64,000 nt of DNA, taken from assembly GCA_963818445.1 (NCBI GenBank), contig CAWFSG010000001.1:434001-498000 (forward strand), read 5' to 3'. Below the pieces are notes generated by a model that saw only the letters and a list, made by a program, of their open reading frames with translations, was not told where the DNA came from and did not search any database. This DNA is from Prado023 sp963818445 (GTDB taxonomy: Bacteria > Actinomycetota > Actinomycetes > S36-B12 > CAIYMF01). Position numbers and translations under genes: made by a program. Each line of letters begins with the position of its first letter. Within the stretch, counting starts at the first letter, position 1. Positions 27,608 through 36,401 of the stretch are shown piece by piece.

Positions 27608-28018
27608 ATGACGCTTGTCGAACTCCTGCCCTTCGCTGCCATCGCGGCGGCGTTCTGGCTGCTGATCATCCGGCCATCGTCGGTCCGCCGGAAGGCTCAG
27701 GCAGCGCTCGTCGCCTCGTTGGCGCCAGGTCAGCGGATCATGACGACGGCCGGCGTGTTCGGAACCCTCGTCTCCCTCGACGGGGACCGGGCCTCGGTGG
27801 AGGTCGCACCGGGCGTCGTGATCGAGATGCTCACCGCGGCCATCGCCCAGGTGCTGCCCGAGGATCGAGGCGCCGACGCGATGGCCGAGACTGCCGTGGC
27901 GGAGCCTTCCGACGATGCGCCTGACGAGGAGCAGCCCTCCGAGGTCGTCGACGCCATTGCCCCGGCCGAGGACTCCCCGGCCCCGTCCGCCCTGACCCCG
28001 GAGGCCGATCGTGGCTAG
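27608..28018 (+). CDS. yajC: Preprotein translocase subunit YajC
   Basis: A 136-residue membrane protein with one N-terminal helix (LLPFAAIAAAFWLLIIRP), the conserved basic stretch RRKAQ, and the VTTAGVFGTLVSLDGD-like domain. The C-terminal 50 residues are acidic and Pro/Ala-rich. YajC associates with SecDF at the Sec translocon. ATG 27608 is preceded by GAAAGG. The stop lies inside the secD start region with an 8-base overlap. Confidence 0.92.
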   Translation: MTLVELLPFAAIAAAFWLLIIRPSSVRRKAQAALVASLAPGQRIMTTAGVFGTLVSLDGDRASVEVAPGVVIEMLTAAIAQVLPEDRGADAMAETAVAEPSDDAPDEEQPSEVVDAIAPAEDSPAPSALTPEADRG

Positions 28019-29735
28019 CAGCGTGTCCCGGTACCACCCCTGGCGAGTCCTTGGACCCATGCTGCTCGGCCTCGCGCTGCTCGTGGCGTGGGCGTTCTGG
28101 CCGGGGCTCTCGAACGCGCCCCAACTCGGGCTGGACCTCCAGGGCGGAACCCAGGTCACCCTGCTGCCGACCACGTCACCCGGCACCGACGGGACGATCA
28201 CCCAGGAGCAGCTCGACCAGGCTGTGGGGATCATCCGGCAACGTGTCGATGGCCTGGGCGTGGCCGAGTCCGAGGTGACCGTCCAAGGGTCCGGCGACAA
28301 CGCCGCAATCATCGTGTCAGTCCCCGGCTCCGTGTCCCAGGAACGCCTCGTGGACCTGGTCGGGCGCACCGCGCAGCTGGCCTTCCGCCCCGTCGAGGCG
28401 ATCACGAACCCGGAGGGCATCGACCCGAACGCGACGCCGTCCGCCGAGCCGAGCCCGTCGGTCAGCCCCACGCCCACGCAGGCCAGCCCAACCCCCACGG
28501 ACGCCTCCCCGAGCCCGTCGGCCAGCGCCTCGGCAGACGCGACCGACGCACCGTCGCCGTCGGCCGCGCCGTCCGATGCGGCCACGGCGAGCGCCAGCCC
28601 CAGCGCCACCCCGACGGTGGACCAGCCGAAGACCCCCGTGCAGGCCAAGGAGAACGACACCGACTTCCAGGAGCGCGCGCTCCGCCTGGACTGCACCTTC
28701 CCGGAGAACCGTGCCGGCCAGCCCGATGTCCTCGAGCTGTGGCTGGCCACCTGTGACCGTGAGGGCACGGCCAAGTACCTGCTCCAGCCCACCTTCATCA
28801 AGGGCACCCAGGTCAACAACGCGACGGCCGTGCTGGACCCGCAGACGAGCAAGTGGTCGGTGTCGCTGGACTTCGACACCGAGGGCGCCAAGAAGCTGGC
28901 TGAGGTCTCGACCGACCTCTACGACAACACCCCGCCCCAGAACCAGTTCGCCATCGTCCTCGACGGCGTCGTGTACAGCGCCCCCTCATTCCTCGAGCCC
29001 ATCACCGGCGGCCAGGCCTCGATCACCGGGGAGTTCACGATCGACGAGGCCAATGACCTTGCCAACGTGCTGAAGTTCGGCTCCCTGCCGATCAGCCTCG
29101 AGGTGGGCCAGATCACCTCGGTCACCCCGACCGTCGGTGAGGACTACCTGCACGCGGGTCTCCTGGCCGGCGCGATCGGGCTGATCCTGGTGGGCCTGTA
29201 CCTGCTCGCCTACTACCGGGCACTCGGGCTGGTCGCAGTCGCCAGCCTCCTGATCGCCGGCGTGATCACCTACTGCCTCTTCGTGATCTTCGGCCGGACG
29301 CTGGGCTTCACGCTGACGCTGGCAGGCATCACCGGTGCGATCGTCGCGATCGGCATCACAGCCGACTCCTTCATCGTCTACTTCGAACGGATCCGGGACG
29401 AGGTCCGCGATGGCAAGTCACTGCGCGTGGCGGCCGAGACCGGCTGGATCCGCGCGCGACGCACGCTGCTGGCCGCGGACTTCGTGTCCCTGCTCGGCGC
29501 GGTCGTGCTCTACATCCTGAGCATCGGCAGTGTGCGTGGCTTCGCGTTCGCCCTGGGCCTGACCACCGTCATCGATGTCCTCGTGGCGTTCACGTTCACC
29601 CGTCCGGTCGTCGCACTGCTCGCGGCCACGAAGTTCTTCCAGTCCGGGCACCCGCTCAGCGGGGTTGACCCCAAGCGACTGGGCATCCCCGATCCGCCCG
29701 CGCCGCGGACCGTGGCCACCGCAGGGAGGAAGTAG
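28011..29735 (+). CDS. secD: Protein translocase subunit SecD
   Basis: A 574-residue Sec accessory subunit that uses the proton gradient to help protein export. It has one N-terminal helix, the hallmark LGLDLQGGTQV at 39-49, a large extracytoplasmic domain and a C-terminal block of five helices (YLHAGLLAGAIGLILVGLYLLAYY onward). Residues 140-210 are a Pro/Ser/Thr/Ala-rich insertion within the extracytoplasmic domain, long even for actinobacteria. GTG 28011 follows GGAGG. secF follows after 2 bases. Confidence 0.94.
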   Translation: MASSVSRYHPWRVLGPMLLGLALLVAWAFWPGLSNAPQLGLDLQGGTQVTLLPTTSPGTDGTITQEQLDQAVGIIRQRVDGLGVAESEVTVQGSGDNAAIIVSVPGSVSQERLVDLVGRTAQLAFRPVEAITNPEGIDPNATPSAEPSPSVSPTPTQASPTPTDASPSPSASASADATDAPSPSAAPSDAATASASPSATPTVDQPKTPVQAKENDTDFQERALRLDCTFPENRAGQPDVLELWLATCDREGTAKYLLQPTFIKGTQVNNATAVLDPQTSKWSVSLDFDTEGAKKLAEVSTDLYDNTPPQNQFAIVLDGVVYSAPSFLEPITGGQASITGEFTIDEANDLANVLKFGSLPISLEVGQITSVTPTVGEDYLHAGLLAGAIGLILVGLYLLAYYRALGLVAVASLLIAGVITYCLFVIFGRTLGFTLTLAGITGAIVAIGITADSFIVYFERIRDEVRDGKSLRVAAETGWIRARRTLLAADFVSLLGAVVLYILSIGSVRGFAFALGLTTVIDVLVAFTFTRPVVALLAATKFFQSGHPLSGVDPKRLGIPDPPAPRTVATAGRK

Positions 29736-29737
29736 CC

Positions 29738-30916
29738 ATGTCCCGATTGGGAGCCCTCGGGCACAAGCTCTACTCCGGCGAGGTGTCCTACGACATCGTC
29801 GGCAAGGCACGGCGCTGGTACGCGATCTCCGGTGTGATCGTCCTCGTCGCGCTGCTCTCGCTGTTCGTGCGCGGACTGAACCTGGGCATCGAGTTCACCG
29901 GAGGGGCTGAGTACCAGGTGCCGTCCACCTCGTGCAGCATCGAGGAGGCCCGCAGCTCGGTGGAGTCAGTCGGTGTCGAGCCGTCCACGGTCACCCAGCT
30001 GGGCAACGACCTGATCCGGGTCACGACCGAGGCTGTCGACAACGCGACGAGCCTGAAGATCCGGGGTGCACTGGCCCAGACCTGCGGCGTGGACCCGGAC
30101 CAGGTGTCGGTCCAGCTGGTCGGGCCGACGTGGGGCGGTGAGATCACGAAGAAGGCGATCACCGCACTGCTGGTCTTCATCGGACTGCTGTCGGTGTTCC
30201 TGGCGCTCTACTTCGACTGGCGCATGGCGGTTGCCGCCGTCGTCGCCCTGATACACGACATCGTCATCACCGTCGGGGTCTACTCGCTGCTGCAGTTCGA
30301 GGTCACGCCGAGCACCATGATCGGCATCCTGACGATCCTCGGCTACTCGCTCTACGACACGGTCGTCGTCTTCGACAAGGTCAAGGAGAACACCCGCGGG
30401 ATCCTCGGCCAGAGTCGCCATACCTACTCGCAGGCGGCGAATCTCGCCGTGAACCAGACCCTCGTGCGCAGCATCAACACCTCGATCGTGGCCCTCCTGC
30501 CGGTCGGGGCGATCCTGTTCGTCGGGGCGGGGTTGCTGGGAGCCGGCACGCTCAAGGACCTCTCGCTTGCCCTGTTCGTGGGCATGGCGGCCGGCACCTA
30601 CTCCTCGATCTTCATCGCGACACCGTTCCTGGCGCAGCTCATGGAGCGCAACCCGCAGATGAAGGCCCTCGCCGGCCGGGTACAGGCCCGTGGGCTGGGT
30701 CCGCGCGGCGCGGCCGCGCGTGGGGCCGGTGGGGCCGCGGCCAAGGGGACCGCGACCACAGCAGAGGCGTCCGCCGACACTGCGGAGGGTGCCGATCTTG
30801 CCACGGCCGACGCCGCAGCGGGCAGCACGGAGGCCATGGATCGAGCACGGGCACGGCGGACCGCCAGCGGTCCGCGCAACCAGCCGAAGAAGCAGAGCCG
30901 GTCCGACCGGCACTGA
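29738..30916 (+). CDS. secF: Protein translocase subunit SecF
   Basis: A 392-residue partner of SecD with the conserved NLGIEFTGGAEYQV near residue 50 and six predicted helices, including GYSLYDTVVVFDKVKENTR, the family signature. After about residue 315 it continues into a cytosolic Ala/Gly/Arg-rich tail of 75 residues without a known domain. AGGAAG lies before the ATG. It is the last gene of yajC-secD-secF. Confidence 0.95.
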   Translation: MSRLGALGHKLYSGEVSYDIVGKARRWYAISGVIVLVALLSLFVRGLNLGIEFTGGAEYQVPSTSCSIEEARSSVESVGVEPSTVTQLGNDLIRVTTEAVDNATSLKIRGALAQTCGVDPDQVSVQLVGPTWGGEITKKAITALLVFIGLLSVFLALYFDWRMAVAAVVALIHDIVITVGVYSLLQFEVTPSTMIGILTILGYSLYDTVVVFDKVKENTRGILGQSRHTYSQAANLAVNQTLVRSINTSIVALLPVGAILFVGAGLLGAGTLKDLSLALFVGMAAGTYSSIFIATPFLAQLMERNPQMKALAGRVQARGLGPRGAAARGAGGAAAKGTATTAEASADTAEGADLATADAAAGSTEAMDRARARRTASGPRNQPKKQSRSDRH

Positions 30917-30946
30917 TCAGCGCCAGCACCACCGGCAACCGGGTCG

Positions 30947-30952
30947 TACACT
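30947..30952 (+). promoter_or_regulatory. -10 element for rel
   Basis: TACACT lies 27 bases before the GTG of rel, in the 63-base gap after secF. A -35 box is not evident. Confidence 0.45.
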
Positions 30953-30979
30953 CGAGCCAACCAGCAGCAGGAGGAGCAG

Positions 30980-33247
30980 GTGGCCGATCCGGAGACCCTG
31001 CCCGTCGATTCGGCGGTGGAGTCAGCCCCAGGGCTGCGCTCGAGGCTGTCCCGGATCGCCGGCCGTGGTCCTGCCACGCCCCCGGAGCTCGAACCCATCC
31101 TGCGGACCCTGCGGCAGTTCCACCCGAAGAGCGACACGCGGGTGGTCATCCAGGCCTATGTGACCGCCGAGGAGCTGCACCGCGAGCAGAAGCGCCGATC
31201 CGGGGAGCCCTACATCACCCACCCGTTGGCGGTGGCGCAGATCCTGGCCGACCTGGGCATGACCGGGCCGACGCTGGCCGCAGCACTCCTGCACGACACG
31301 GTGGAGGACACGGGCTACCCCCTGGCCGACCTGCGCGCGGAGTTCGGCGAGGAGATCGCCTCCCTGGTCGACGGCGTGACCAAGCTCGACAAGGTCACCT
31401 ACGGCGCGTCGAGCGCGGCCGAGACCGTGCGCAAGATGGTCGTGGCCATGGCCCGCGACATCCGGGTCCTGGTCATCAAGCTGGCCGACCGGCTGCACAA
31501 CATGCGCACCCTGCAGTGGCTGCCCCCGGAGAAGCAGGCCATCAAGGCCCGCGAGACCCTGGAGATCTACGCCCCCCTGGCCCACCGCCTGGGCATGAAC
31601 ACCGTCAAGTGGGAGCTCGAGGACCTGTCCTTCGCAACCCTGCACCCCAAGATGTACGAGGAGATCGTCCGTCTGGTCGGCCAGCGCGCGCCCGCCCGCG
31701 AGCAGTACCTCGAGCAGGTGATCGGCGACATCGACGAGCGGCTACGGGCCGCACGGATCCGGGCCACCGTGACCGGCCGCCCCAAGCACTACTACTCCGT
31801 CTACCAGAAGATGATCGTGCGCGGGCACGACTTCTCCGACATCTACGACCTCGTGGGAGTGCGGATCCTGGTCGACTCCGTCCGCGACTGCTACGCGGTG
31901 CTGGGCACTCTGCACGCGGCCTGGAACCCCCTGCCCGGGCGGTTCAAGGACTACATCGCGATGCCCAAGTTCAACATGTACCAGTCGCTGCACACGACGG
32001 TCATCGGGCCGGACGGCAAGCCCGTGGAGGTGCAGATCCGCACCCACGAGATGCACCGCTCGGCCGAGTACGGCATCGCTGCGCACTGGCGCTACAAGCA
32101 GACCGAGGTGGGCGGCAAGCTCGGGCCCGATGACCTCGGGTGGCTGCGCCAGCTCGTGGAGTGGCAGCGCGAGACCGAGGATCCCGGGGAGTTCCTCGAG
32201 TCGTTGCGCTACGACCTCGGTTCCACGGAGGTGTTCGTCTTCACGCCCCGTGGGGACGTCATCGCCCTGCCGTCGGGCTCGACGCCGGTCGACTTCGCCT
32301 ACGCGGTGCACACCGAACTGGGCCACCGGTGCGTGGGCGCCCGGGTCAACGGCCGGCTCGTCCCCCTGGACAGCCCGCTGTCGAACGGCGACGCCGTCGA
32401 GGTGTTCACGTCCAAGGCCGAGGGTGCCGGTCCGAGCCTTGACTGGCTCACGTTCGTGCGCAGCCCGCGGGCCCGCAGCAAGATCAAGGCCTGGTTCTCC
32501 CGTGAGCGCCGCGAGGAGGCCATCGACAAGGGCAAGGACCAGCTGCTCAAGGCCATGCGCAAGGAGGGCGTGTCCGTCCACCGACTGCTGTCGACCAGCG
32601 CCCTGGCCACCGTGGCTGCTGACCTGCGCCAGCACGACGTCAGCGCCCTCTACGCCTCGATCGGCGAGGGTCGGATCAGCCCGCAGACCGTGATCCACCG
32701 TCTGGTCGCCACCGCCGGGGGTGAGGCCGCTGCCGCGGACGATGCGGCCGAGGGCGTCACGCCGCAGGGCATCACGAAGATGCGCCAGCGCTCGGACTCC
32801 GACCCCGGCGTGACGGTCATCGGCTCCCAGCTCGGCGATGTCTGGGTCAAGTTGGCCCGATGCTGCACTCCGGTGCCCGGTGACGAGATCACCGGATTCG
32901 TCACGCGCGGCAATGGCGTGTCGGTGCACCGCCAGGACTGCACCAACGTCTCCTCGATGGCCGGGCAGGCCGAGCGGTTCGTTCCCGTTGCGTGGGCCCC
33001 GGGGGCGTCCTCGGTGTTCCTGGTCAACATCCAGGTCGAGGCCCTCGACCGGTCACGGCTGCTCGCCGACGTCACCCGCGCGCTGTCCGATCAGCACGTC
33101 AACATCCTGTCGGCCTCGGTGTCGACCACGAAGGAGCGCATCGCGATGTCGCGGTTCACCTTCGAGATGGGCGACCCCAAGCACCTGGGATCGGTGCTCC
33201 GGGCCGTGCGGGGAGTCGAGGGCGTCTTCGACGCCTACCGCGTGTAG
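30980..33247 (+). CDS. rel: Bifunctional (p)ppGpp synthetase/hydrolase (Rel)
   Basis: A 755-residue long RSH protein controlling the stringent response. The HD hydrolase domain has H81, H105-D106 and the HDTVEDT motif. The synthetase domain has RFKDYIAMPKFNMYQSLHTTV, with the RFKD signature of bifunctional enzymes. TGS (VFVFTPRGDVIALPSG), a zinc-finger-like region with CCTPVPGD, and a C-terminal ACT domain follow. GAGGAG lies 4 bases before the GTG. Its position after secDF matches Rv2583c. Confidence 0.95.
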   Translation: MADPETLPVDSAVESAPGLRSRLSRIAGRGPATPPELEPILRTLRQFHPKSDTRVVIQAYVTAEELHREQKRRSGEPYITHPLAVAQILADLGMTGPTLAAALLHDTVEDTGYPLADLRAEFGEEIASLVDGVTKLDKVTYGASSAAETVRKMVVAMARDIRVLVIKLADRLHNMRTLQWLPPEKQAIKARETLEIYAPLAHRLGMNTVKWELEDLSFATLHPKMYEEIVRLVGQRAPAREQYLEQVIGDIDERLRAARIRATVTGRPKHYYSVYQKMIVRGHDFSDIYDLVGVRILVDSVRDCYAVLGTLHAAWNPLPGRFKDYIAMPKFNMYQSLHTTVIGPDGKPVEVQIRTHEMHRSAEYGIAAHWRYKQTEVGGKLGPDDLGWLRQLVEWQRETEDPGEFLESLRYDLGSTEVFVFTPRGDVIALPSGSTPVDFAYAVHTELGHRCVGARVNGRLVPLDSPLSNGDAVEVFTSKAEGAGPSLDWLTFVRSPRARSKIKAWFSRERREEAIDKGKDQLLKAMRKEGVSVHRLLSTSALATVAADLRQHDVSALYASIGEGRISPQTVIHRLVATAGGEAAAADDAAEGVTPQGITKMRQRSDSDPGVTVIGSQLGDVWVKLARCCTPVPGDEITGFVTRGNGVSVHRQDCTNVSSMAGQAERFVPVAWAPGASSVFLVNIQVEALDRSRLLADVTRALSDQHVNILSASVSTTKERIAMSRFTFEMGDPKHLGSVLRAVRGVEGVFDAYRV

Positions 33248-33341
33248 CCCGATCTGATCCAGGTTCCGAGCCGCATACGCGCCCGAAACGTGACGCAAAC
33301 CTCGCGAGGCGCCCGAGACTTGGAGCGAATCGCGATCTTGG

Positions 33342-34583
33342 TCAGCTTGAGTATTCGGCCAGGTTGTTCTCGGCCGCCTCCAGCAGGGAGCGGGTGGTGG
33401 TGATCCGGCCCTGGAGGTCGGCGGCCTTGCGCGCGTCGCCTGCGGCCTCGGCCGCTGCTTCCTGCTTCTCGAGCTTGGTCAGTGAGGCGCGGAAGGTCTC
33501 GACGGTCGACTCAGCCAGGGCGCGCTTGGCGGGGTCGGTCCGGCGCCACTGGTCCTCCTCGGCCCGCTTGAGGGCGTCCTCGACCTTGCGCAGCCGGCCC
33601 TCGACCTTGTCCCGGTCGTTGCGCGGCACGTGGCCGATGGCGTTCCAGCGCTCGCCGATGCCGCGCATCGCGGTCTTTGCCGCGGCGAGGTCCGTGATGG
33701 GCAGCAGGGCCTCGGCCTCGACGGCCAGGGCCTCCTTGGCGTGCAGGTTCTCCAGCTGGTCACCGTCGCGCTCGGACTGGGCGGCGTTGCGCGCCGCGAA
33801 GAATGCATCTTGGGCCGCACGGAACCGCGCCCAGAGCTTGTCCTCGTCCGCGCGGCCGGCGCGGGGCGCGGCCTTCCACTCGTCCATCAGCCCCCGGTAG
33901 GCCCGGGCGGTCTCGGCCCAGTCGGTGCTGGTCGACAGTGCCTCGGCGCGGGCGATGATGCCGTCCTTGGCAGCCGTGGCCTCCTTGCGGGCGGCGTCCA
34001 GCGTCGCGAAGTGCGCCCGGCGGGCCTTGTCGAAGGCGGAGCGGGCGGTGCTGAAGCGCTTCCAGAGCTCCTGCTCGGCGTCGCGGGTCGACCGGTCCCC
34101 TCGGGGCAGGGCCGTCCATGCGTCCTGGAGCTCCTTGAACCGGTCGCCGGTGGACTTCCACTGGGTGGACGCCGCGAGGCCCTCGGACTCCTCGACGATC
34201 GCACCGCGAGCCGCCATGGTCTTGATGCGGGTCTCCTCGCGGGCGGCCGCGGCGGCCACCTTGCGGGCCTCGCCGGCGGCCTCGAGCTCGTCGGCCAGGC
34301 GGGTGAGCACGTCGAGGTCACCGACGACGTGCGGGTTCTCCACGGCGTCGCGCAGCTTCCCCACGACGATGGTCACGTTCTCGGGGGTGCCCTTGCCGTC
34401 CTTGAGACGCGCCTGGAGCAGCTCGGCCTCGGCCTTGAGCCCGTCGTACTTGCGCTCGAAGAAGGCCAGGCCCTCGGAGGGTGCCCCGGCTGCCCATTGG
34501 CCGACGGCAACCTCCTGTCCGTCGGGGCGTCGCACGTAGACCGTCCCGTCGTCGTCGACGCGTCCGTAGGCGTGCTCGGTCAT
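33342..34583 (-). CDS. DUF349 domain protein
   Basis: A 413-residue, mostly alpha-helical protein with repeated DUF349 units, recognised by recurring W-K-x(n)-LW-x-RF patterns such as GDRFKELQDAWTALP, EQELWKRFSTAR, WKAAPRAGRADEDKLWARF and RWNAIGHVPRNDRDKVEGRL. The N-terminus (YGRVDDDGTVYVRRPDG) is a small beta segment conserved in actinobacterial members. A good GGAGGG site lies 8 bases before the ATG at 34583. It may be cotranscribed with the cyclophilin gene 61 bases upstream. Function unknown; DUF349 proteins have been linked to nucleic acid metabolism in a few species. Confidence 0.88.
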   Translation of the reverse strand: MTEHAYGRVDDDGTVYVRRPDGQEVAVGQWAAGAPSEGLAFFERKYDGLKAEAELLQARLKDGKGTPENVTIVVGKLRDAVENPHVVGDLDVLTRLADELEAAGEARKVAAAAAREETRIKTMAARGAIVEESEGLAASTQWKSTGDRFKELQDAWTALPRGDRSTRDAEQELWKRFSTARSAFDKARRAHFATLDAARKEATAAKDGIIARAEALSTSTDWAETARAYRGLMDEWKAAPRAGRADEDKLWARFRAAQDAFFAARNAAQSERDGDQLENLHAKEALAVEAEALLPITDLAAAKTAMRGIGERWNAIGHVPRNDRDKVEGRLRKVEDALKRAEEDQWRRTDPAKRALAESTVETFRASLTKLEKQEAAAEAAGDARKAADLQGRITTTRSLLEAAENNLAEYSS

Positions 34584-34644
34584 GCTCGTGCCCTCCGTAG
34601 TCCAGTGCCGGTCATTGTCCCACGCCCGTGGTCCGGACCCGGTG

Positions 34645-35526
34645 CTATGCCTCCTGCGAGACCGCGGTCTCGATCCCGATCGGTGCCGCGGGGGTGCCGT
34701 CGGTGCCGCCCCCGGCCACGCCCGCCTCGGCGATCTTCGCGACGATGTCCAGCCCCGAGCTCACCTCACCCCAGATCGTGTAGTTCGGCGGGAGGGTCGT
34801 GTCCTCGTACACGAGGAAGAACTGGCTGCCCGAGGTGCCCGGCCCGGCGTTGGCCATGGCCACTGTGCCTGCGGGGTAGTTCACGCCATCCTCGGCCGGG
34901 AGGTTCTCGTCGGGGATCGTGAAGCCGGGGCCACCGGTGCCGGTGGCCGTGGGATCACCGCACTGGAGGACCTTGATGCCCTCGGTCACCACGCGGTGGC
35001 AGAGCGTGGAGTCGAAGTAGCCCTCGTCGGCCAGCCAGAGCATGGCGTTGACGGTCTCGGGGGCCTTGTCGGCATACGTGTCGATGACGATCTCGCCGCA
35101 GTTGGTGGTCAGGACCAGCTGGTAGTCGGTGCCGTCCGTGAGCTGCATCTCCGGGGCCTTGTCCCAGGACTTGGGGTCAGTCGGTGGGGTCGGTGCCGGG
35201 TCGCACCCCTCGACGGCCACGGTGGAGGCCGAACTCGACGGTGCGGGTGAGGCGCTGGTGCCGCCTGAGGCCGACGGCGCCGGGGATGCCGAGGCAGAGG
35301 CGGCCGGCTCGGCGACGTCGTTGCTGCTGCTGTCCGGCCAGAAGACGACGGCGGCCACGGCAAGCACGCCCACCAGCGCGGCGATGCCCCAGCCGATGCG
35401 CATGCGTCGCTTGTGCCGCTCGGCACGCTCGGCGCGGCGTGCTGCCTGGCGCTCCAGCTTGGCGGCGGCCAGCTCCTTGCGGCGCTTGTTGCTGGCCCCG
35501 GTTCCGGGCTTCTTCTCGTTGGACAC
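34645..35526 (-). CDS. Membrane-anchored cyclophilin-type peptidyl-prolyl isomerase
   Basis: A 293-residue protein. The N-terminal 43 residues are highly basic and cytosolic (KRRKELAAAKLERQAARRA region), followed by one transmembrane helix (about 45-63), a Ser/Ala/Pro-rich spacer, and an extracytoplasmic cyclophilin domain with GEIVIDTYADKAPETVNAM, YFDSTLCHRV and NAGPGTSGSQFFL. It should catalyse proline isomerisation of exported proteins. GTG 35526 is preceded by GGGAG; GTG 35541 is an alternative 5 codons earlier. The position next to rel and hisS matches Rv2582 (ppiB). Confidence 0.88.
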   Translation of the reverse strand: MSNEKKPGTGASNKRRKELAAAKLERQAARRAERAERHKRRMRIGWGIAALVGVLAVAAVVFWPDSSSNDVAEPAASASASPAPSASGGTSASPAPSSSASTVAVEGCDPAPTPPTDPKSWDKAPEMQLTDGTDYQLVLTTNCGEIVIDTYADKAPETVNAMLWLADEGYFDSTLCHRVVTEGIKVLQCGDPTATGTGGPGFTIPDENLPAEDGVNYPAGTVAMANAGPGTSGSQFFLVYEDTTLPPNYTIWGEVSSGLDIVAKIAEAGVAGGGTDGTPAAPIGIETAVSQEA

Positions 35527-35693
35527 GTCACGTGCTCCCACAGTCGAGGTGTGCGGCTCGCAGGGAGTCTATGTGGCCCTCCGGCCCCTGCGGGGACGAC
35601 CCGCGCGGTTAGGCCGGCGGGCTCGCGCGCGGATACCCTTGGGGCCGGTCCGCCCATGGCCGGACCGCTGTGAACATCTCGTGAGGAGTGCGC

Positions 35694-36401
35694 ATGCTCA
35701 TCGCCGGTTTCCCGGCTGGCCCGTTCGGGACCAACTGCTGGATCCTGGCCCCCGGTGCGCACAGCGAGGCGGTCATCGTCGATCCGGGCATGGACAGCCG
35801 CGCCGGGATCGAGCAGGTCGTCGCCGAGCACGGGCTGCGCCCGGTGGCGGTCATCCTGTCGCACGGGCACCTGGACCACATGTGGTCGGTGCTGCCGGTG
35901 TGCGACGGCTATGACATCCCGGCGTGGATCCATCCGAACGACCGGCCGCTGCTCGCCGACCCGTGGGCGGGCGTGTCGGGGGAGACCCGGATGATGTTCG
36001 CGTCCGTGGTGGGCGCGACGGACTTCGCTGAGCCCTCCGATGTCCGTGAGCTCACCGACGGGGCGTCCTTGGAGATCGCCGGCATGACCTTCACCGCCGA
36101 CCACGCACCGGGTCACACCCCGGGCTCCACCGCCTTCCGGATGATGGACACCGGCGCCGAGCCCCTGATGCTCTCCGGCGACCTGCTGTTCGCCGGCGCC
36201 ATCGGGCGCACCGACCTGCCGGGTGGGAACAACGCAGCGATGATGGACTCGTTGGCGCGGGTGGTCCTGACCCAGCCCGACGACATGCTGGTGCTCCCCG
36301 GTCACGGCGAGACCACGACGATCGGCGTCGAGCGACGGGTCAACCCGTTCCTGCAGGGACTCGCCGCGCCCGGTTCGCGCACTCCCGGTGCCGGCTCATG
36401 A
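35694..36401 (+). CDS. Metallo-beta-lactamase fold hydrolase (glyoxalase II-like)
   Basis: A 235-residue MBL-fold enzyme. The metal ligands are H57-x-H59-x-D61-H62 (SHGHLDH), the later H in APGHTPGS, D in LSGDLLF and H in LPGHGE. This is the hydroxyacylglutathione hydrolase-like subgroup, equivalent to Rv2581c; the thioester substrate is not known, since actinomycetes use mycothiol. ATG 35694 follows GAGGAG at 35683. Its stop overlaps the hisS start (ATGA), so the two are cotranslated. Confidence 0.9.
   Translation: MLIAGFPAGPFGTNCWILAPGAHSEAVIVDPGMDSRAGIEQVVAEHGLRPVAVILSHGHLDHMWSVLPVCDGYDIPAWIHPNDRPLLADPWAGVSGETRMMFASVVGATDFAEPSDVRELTDGASLEIAGMTFTADHAPGHTPGSTAFRMMDTGAEPLMLSGDLLFAGAIGRTDLPGGNNAAMMDSLARVVLTQPDDMLVLPGHGETTTIGVERRVNPFLQGLAAPGSRTPGAGS

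Noticed and set aside
33248..33341. Palindrome CCTCGCGAGG (33300-33309) between rel and the DUF349 gene as terminator
   Set aside because: A 10-base palindrome without loop cannot form a stable RNA hairpin; no other structure is convincing here.
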